From NCBI RefSeq assembly GCF_030812215.1, contig NZ_JAUSSG010000019.1, positions 1 through 34,227 on the forward strand: a stretch of DNA of 34,227 nucleotides, written 5' to 3'. The DNA is from Variovorax boronicumulans (GTDB taxonomy: Bacteria; Pseudomonadota; Gammaproteobacteria; Burkholderiales; Burkholderiaceae_C). Shown here piece by piece: positions 29,680-34,227 of the stretch. The stretch's first letter is position 1. Each line of letters opens with the position of its first letter. Position numbers and translations under genes: made by a program. The notes beneath the pieces were generated by a model, which worked only from the letters and a program-made list of their open reading frames with translations, searched no databases and was not told where the DNA came from.

Positions 29680-31173
29680 TCAGGCCGCGGTGCGCGCTTG
29701 CCGCGTGAGCATCCGGCCCGCGCGTGCGAGCACCTTCGCTTCGCCACCGCCACCGCGGTACGCCAGCACGCCGTTCACGTACACGCGTTCGACGCCTTCG
29801 CTCACGCCGCGCGGCTTGTCGTAGGTGGCGGTGTCGGCGATGGTCTCGGGGTCGAACACCACGACGTCGGCCATCGTGCCGACGCGCAGCAGGCCGCGGT
29901 CGGCGATGCGCAGGTTGCGTGCGGTCATGCCGGTCATCTTGTGCACGGCCTGCTCCAGCGTGAACAGGCGGCGCTGGCGCCAGTAGCGTGCGAACACGCG
30001 CGGGAATGCGCCCCAGAGGCGCGGATGCGGATGCTTGTCGTGCGGCAGGCCGTCGCTGCCGATCATCGTGAGCGGATGCGCGATGACGCGCTCCACGTCT
30101 TCCTCCTGCATCAGGAAATAGCAGGCGCCGCCGGGCTTCAGGCGAAGCGCGGCTTCCTGCTGCGTCACTTCCCACTCGCTTGCAATGTCGGAGATCAGGC
30201 GGCCGGTCATCTCCGGACAGGGTTCGGACCAGGTCAGCAGCACGTCGATGACGCCGTCCACCATGTCTTCGCGCAGCACGGTGGAACCTGCGACGTAGGG
30301 GTACACGTCCATCGCGATCTGCTGGCGCTGCGAAAGCGCCTCGATCAGCGGCAGCGTCTCCTTGGTGCGGCCCCAGTTGGCCGGGCTTGCGCATTTGTGG
30401 TGCGAAATGATCAAGGGCACGCCGGCCTCGAAAGCCGAGTCGCCGGCCTCGTGCAGCGCCTCGATGATCTGCTGCATTTCGCTGCGCAGGTGCGTGGCGT
30501 ACACGCCGCCGTGGCGCGCCACGACGCGCGCGAGCGCGGTCACTTCCTCCGCCGGGGCGGCAAAAGCTTCTTCGTAGAACAGGCCCGACGACATGCCATG
30601 CGCGCCATCGGCCATGCAGCTGTCGAGCAGCGCTTCCATGCGCGCGAGTTCGTCGCCGCTGGCGGGCCGGTCGAGCGCCTGCATCGTCGCGAAGCGCAGC
30701 GTGGTGTGGCCGACGAGTGCAGCCACGTTGAGCGCGGGCTGCGTCGCATCGACGGCGGCGCGGTACTCGGCCATGGTCGCGTGCTTGAACGAATCGGCAC
30801 CCAGCAGTGTGAGCGGCGGCTTCGACTGCGGCGTGCGGTACGGCGCGAGCGAGATACCGCAGTTGCCCGTCACCACGGTGGTGATGCCCTGCGACACCTT
30901 GGGCAGGCACAGCGGGTCGCGCAGCACGATCGCATCGTCGTGCGTGTGCGCATCGATGAAGCCGGGGGCGATCACCTTCGCGCGGCAATCGACCACCTCG
31001 ACATCGGCGAGTGCGAGGCCTTCGGGCAGCCGCCCGCGCAGGCCTTCGCCGAGCGCGAGGATGCGGTCGCCCTGCAGCAGCACGTCGCCGGGCCACGAAG
31101 GGCCGCCGGAGCCATCCACGATCAAGCCGGCTTCGAGCAGCGTGGCGCTGCTGCTGTTCTTCTGTGGGTTCAT
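29680..31173 (-). CDS. N-acyl-D-amino-acid deacylase (D-aminoacylase)
   Basis: A 497-residue amidohydrolase that releases a D-amino acid and a fatty or acetyl acid from N-acyl-D-amino acids. Metal-binding HTHD is at 76–79, and the D-aminoacylase-specific cysteine is C105 in TGNCGIS. H228 in THLRSE, H258 in ISHHK and D374 in GSDGLPHDKHPHPRLWG complete the family pattern (Alcaligenes-type D-aminoacylase). The long insertion between strands and the small N-terminal beta domain are also typical. ATG 31173 is 20 bp after the PLP-enzyme stop. No signal peptide is seen, so it acts in the cytoplasm. Preference for D-Glu, D-Asp or neutral substrates cannot be told. Confidence 0.92.
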   Translation of the reverse strand: MNPQKNSSSATLLEAGLIVDGSGGPSWPGDVLLQGDRILALGEGLRGRLPEGLALADVEVVDCRAKVIAPGFIDAHTHDDAIVLRDPLCLPKVSQGITTVVTGNCGISLAPYRTPQSKPPLTLLGADSFKHATMAEYRAAVDATQPALNVAALVGHTTLRFATMQALDRPASGDELARMEALLDSCMADGAHGMSSGLFYEEAFAAPAEEVTALARVVARHGGVYATHLRSEMQQIIEALHEAGDSAFEAGVPLIISHHKCASPANWGRTKETLPLIEALSQRQQIAMDVYPYVAGSTVLREDMVDGVIDVLLTWSEPCPEMTGRLISDIASEWEVTQQEAALRLKPGGACYFLMQEEDVERVIAHPLTMIGSDGLPHDKHPHPRLWGAFPRVFARYWRQRRLFTLEQAVHKMTGMTARNLRIADRGLLRVGTMADVVVFDPETIADTATYDKPRGVSEGVERVYVNGVLAYRGGGGEAKVLARAGRMLTRQARTAA

Positions 31174-31193
31174 GGCTGGGTTCGCTGTCTCAC

Positions 31194-32506
31194 TCAGAAA
31201 TGGATGACCACGGCATCGGTCACGCGGTAGTCGTTCTCGACCACGGGCATCCAGTGCCATTTGTCGAAGGTGGTGCAGGGGTGCGAGATGCCGAGACCGA
31301 CACGGTCGCCGACCTTGGGCGCCAGCGCTTCGTCGGCCGCGTCCCAGCGCAGGTAGGCGTGCTGGTCGTTGAGCGCGGTGACGCGCCAGCTCTCAGGCAC
31401 GGCGTGCGGCTGCAATGCTCCGCGCGCCGCGCGCCCGATGGGAATGGGCATCGACATGTCGAAGGAAATGTCGCGCTTGCCGACCGAGAGAATCGCCAGG
31501 CCCGGCTCGGGGCGCGATTGCACGTTGGCCCAGACCTCCATCGCGGGCGTCAGGCCTTCCCCGCACCCGCAGCCCATGCGCTCGTCCACCACGTTCACCA
31601 TGCGCTTGTAGAAGCCGTGGTCGTGCGTCACATAGCAGCCCGAGCGCAAGAGACCGCGCACCGGCGAATTCAGCGCGGGCTTCAGGCGCCCGGCCACGAG
31701 GTCGAAGATGGCCGAGCCGCCGGCCGAGACCAGCACCTCGTCGGCCTCGAAGAGTTGGTGCGCATCGCAGTGGCGCGCCACTGCTTCGATCCGGTCCATC
31801 AGTGCCTTGGCGAAGGCGGCATCCGCCTCGGTCGATCCGGTGGCGTTCAAGCCTTCGTAGCTCTCGATGCCCACCAGCTTCGCGGCGCTGCTGGTACGCA
31901 GCGCGCTGGCAACGGCAATCGCTTCGTCGTGTGTGCGGCAGCCGGTGCGCCCTCCTTCGACGCCGATCTCGATCATCACTTCGAACGGCACGCTCGCCGG
32001 ATGGCGCCTGGCCCAGTCTTCGATGAGTGCGAGCTGCGCGATCGAATCAACGAGGAACACGACGCGAAGCCCCGCATTCGCGCTCAGCAGCATCTGGATG
32101 CCCGCCAGGTCCTCATCGCTCACCACCTGGTTGGCAATGAGCGTGCGGCGCGCCCCGGCCGCCACGCCCACGGCCAGCTGCGTGACGGTCGCAAAGGTCA
32201 GCCCCCACGCCCCCGCATCCAGCTGGCGCTGGAAGAGCTGCGGCGACATCGTGGTCTTGCCGTGCGGCGCCAGGTCGATGCCCCACTCGCGCACGCGCGA
32301 CTGCATCCACGCGAGGTTGTGCTCCAGCGCCTCGCGCTTGAGGATGGCCAGCGGCAGCGGCAGGTCGCCGGCCAGCACGTTCCAGCCGGCCGCACCGACT
32401 TCGCTGCGCAGGCGCGGCGGCTGGGTGCGCGGATAGCCCTTGAAGTTGCTGCCCAGCAGCGGATCGTTGAAGTTGGTGGTGGCGGTGTCTGTCATGGTCG
32501 TGGTCG

Positions 32507-32510
<4 letters not shown>
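31194..32510 (-). CDS. PLP-dependent D-amino-acid deaminase (D-serine dehydratase/D-threonine aldolase-like)
   Basis: A 438-residue fold-type III PLP enzyme: alanine-racemase-like N-terminal barrel and a C-terminal metal-binding domain. The PLP lysine is K85 in PHGKTTMSP. Near the C-terminus SHPC gives H410 and C412, the His/Cys zinc pair known from eukaryotic-type D-serine dehydratases; D-threonine aldolases use a different pair, which favours a deaminase. Its ATG overlaps the DppF-like stop by 4 bp; an ATG at 32495 is an alternative. It probably converts a D-amino acid freed by the neighbouring D-aminoacylase into a keto acid and ammonia. The exact substrate is not predictable. Confidence 0.87.
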
Positions 32511-33489
<979 letters not shown>

Positions 33490-33493
<4 letters not shown>

Positions 33494-34227
33494 GCGACCC
33501 TCGCGAGTTGGGCATCGGGCTGCACCCGGGTGCAGCGTGCCTGGCGGCCCGGGCGGATGTCGATCAGCGGCGGCATCGCTTCCCTGCAACTGGCCTGCGC
33601 CAGGTCGCAGCGCGGCTCGAAGGCGCAGCCGGGCGGTGGCGCCAGCGGGCTCGACACCTGGCCGCGGATCGCAAAGAGCCGCTTGGGCTTCGGTTGCCCC
33701 GGCAATCTCGCCTTGCCCGGCAGGCAGGCCAGCAGCCCCTGCGTGTACGGGTGCTCGGGCTGCGCGAACAGCGGCCGCACCGGCGCGCTCTCGACCACGC
33801 GGCCCGCATACAGCACCACCACATCGTCCGCATGGTGCGCGACCACGCCCAGGTTGTGGGTGATGAAGAGGATGCTCATGCCCGTCTCGGCCTGCAGGCG
33901 CCGCATGAGTTCGAGGATCTGCGCCTGGATGGTCACGTCCAGCGCCGTCGTGGGCTCGTCGGCGATCAGGAGCGTCGGGTCGCACGCCATGGCCAGCGCG
34001 ATCATCACCCGCTGGCGCATGCCGCCCGAGAGCTGGTGCGGGTACTCGTGCAAGCGCTGCGCCGCGGCCGGAATCTCCACCAGCTCCAGCATGCGCAGCG
34101 CATGCGCGAGCGCGGCCTTGCGGTCCAGTCCCTTGTGCAGCCGCACGCTCTCGGCGATCTGCTCGCCGATGGTGAAGACCGGGTTCAGGCTGGTCATCGG
34201 CTCCTGGAAGATCATCGACAGCTGGTT
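33490..34227 (-). CDS. Oligopeptide ABC transporter ATPase (DppD/OppD-like), 5' truncated
   Basis: The visible 245 residues start inside the gene at NQLSMIFQEPMTSLNP, which is the Q-loop; the Walker A part and start codon lie beyond base 34227. Signature LSGGMRQRVMIALAMA, Walker B LLIADEP and switch His in FITHNLG are present. The C-terminal oligopeptide-type extension has PPPGCAFEPRCDLAQASC. This is the first of the two ATPases of a dipeptide/oligopeptide importer. Its TGA overlaps the next ATPase ATG by 4 bp. Confidence 0.93.

Overview
The window is GC-rich chromosomal DNA from a betaproteobacterium, most likely Comamonadaceae and Variovorax-like. This rests on the order tuf – tRNA-Trp – secE – nusG – rplKAJL – rpoBC, followed by rsmB, a DUF4390 gene and an NtrY-type kinase, with a D-aminoacylase locus beyond. 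The genus is an inference from gene content and protein character; no database search was possible.

Region 1 (1–12458, + strand) is core information processing: the end of tuf, tRNA-Trp, the SecE translocon subunit, NusG, ribosomal proteins L11, L1, L10 and L7/L12, and the beta and beta' subunits of RNA polymerase. Control elements visible are a structured L10 leader between rplA and rplJ, an attenuator-like hairpin between rplL and rpoB, and a strong terminator after rpoC.

Region 2 (12494–18430, + strand) holds a small LemA-like membrane protein, then an overlapping set: rsmB, a secreted DUF4390 protein and an NtrY-like sensor kinase. These are followed by a short response regulator with a receiver and a Fis-type helix-turn-helix but no AAA+ domain. 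A tRNA-Phe gene follows, with a promoter whose -10 box overlaps the regulator's stop codon, and then a strong hairpin terminator.

Region 3 (21596 down to 18518, - strand) is a tightly overlapping four-gene operon: an acyl-CoA-dehydrogenase-like flavoprotein, a PIG-L/LmbE deacetylase, a NodS-like methyltransferase and a family 2 glycosyltransferase. The set looks like a small pathway that builds or decorates a glycosylated, N-deacetylated metabolite. I do not recognise a described product, and it is the best candidate here for an undescribed system.

Region 4 (21743–28657) is a carbohydrate-type (CUT1) ABC importer arranged divergently. The binding protein and two permeases run on the - strand. 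An SDR oxidoreductase, the UgpC/MalK-type ATPase and an aldehyde dehydrogenase run on the + strand. The AT-rich divergent region between them carries a striking nested palindrome. Import followed by two-step oxidation of an alcohol or polyol is the simplest reading.

Region 5 (34227 down to 28679, - strand) is a second catabolic operon. It contains two oligopeptide-type ABC ATPases (the first truncated by the window edge), a PLP-dependent D-serine-dehydratase/D-threonine-aldolase-like enzyme, an N-acyl-D-amino-acid deacylase and a LysR regulator. Together they suggest uptake and breakdown of N-acyl-D-amino acids or D-amino-acid-containing peptides. No insertion sequence, prophage or CRISPR array was seen.
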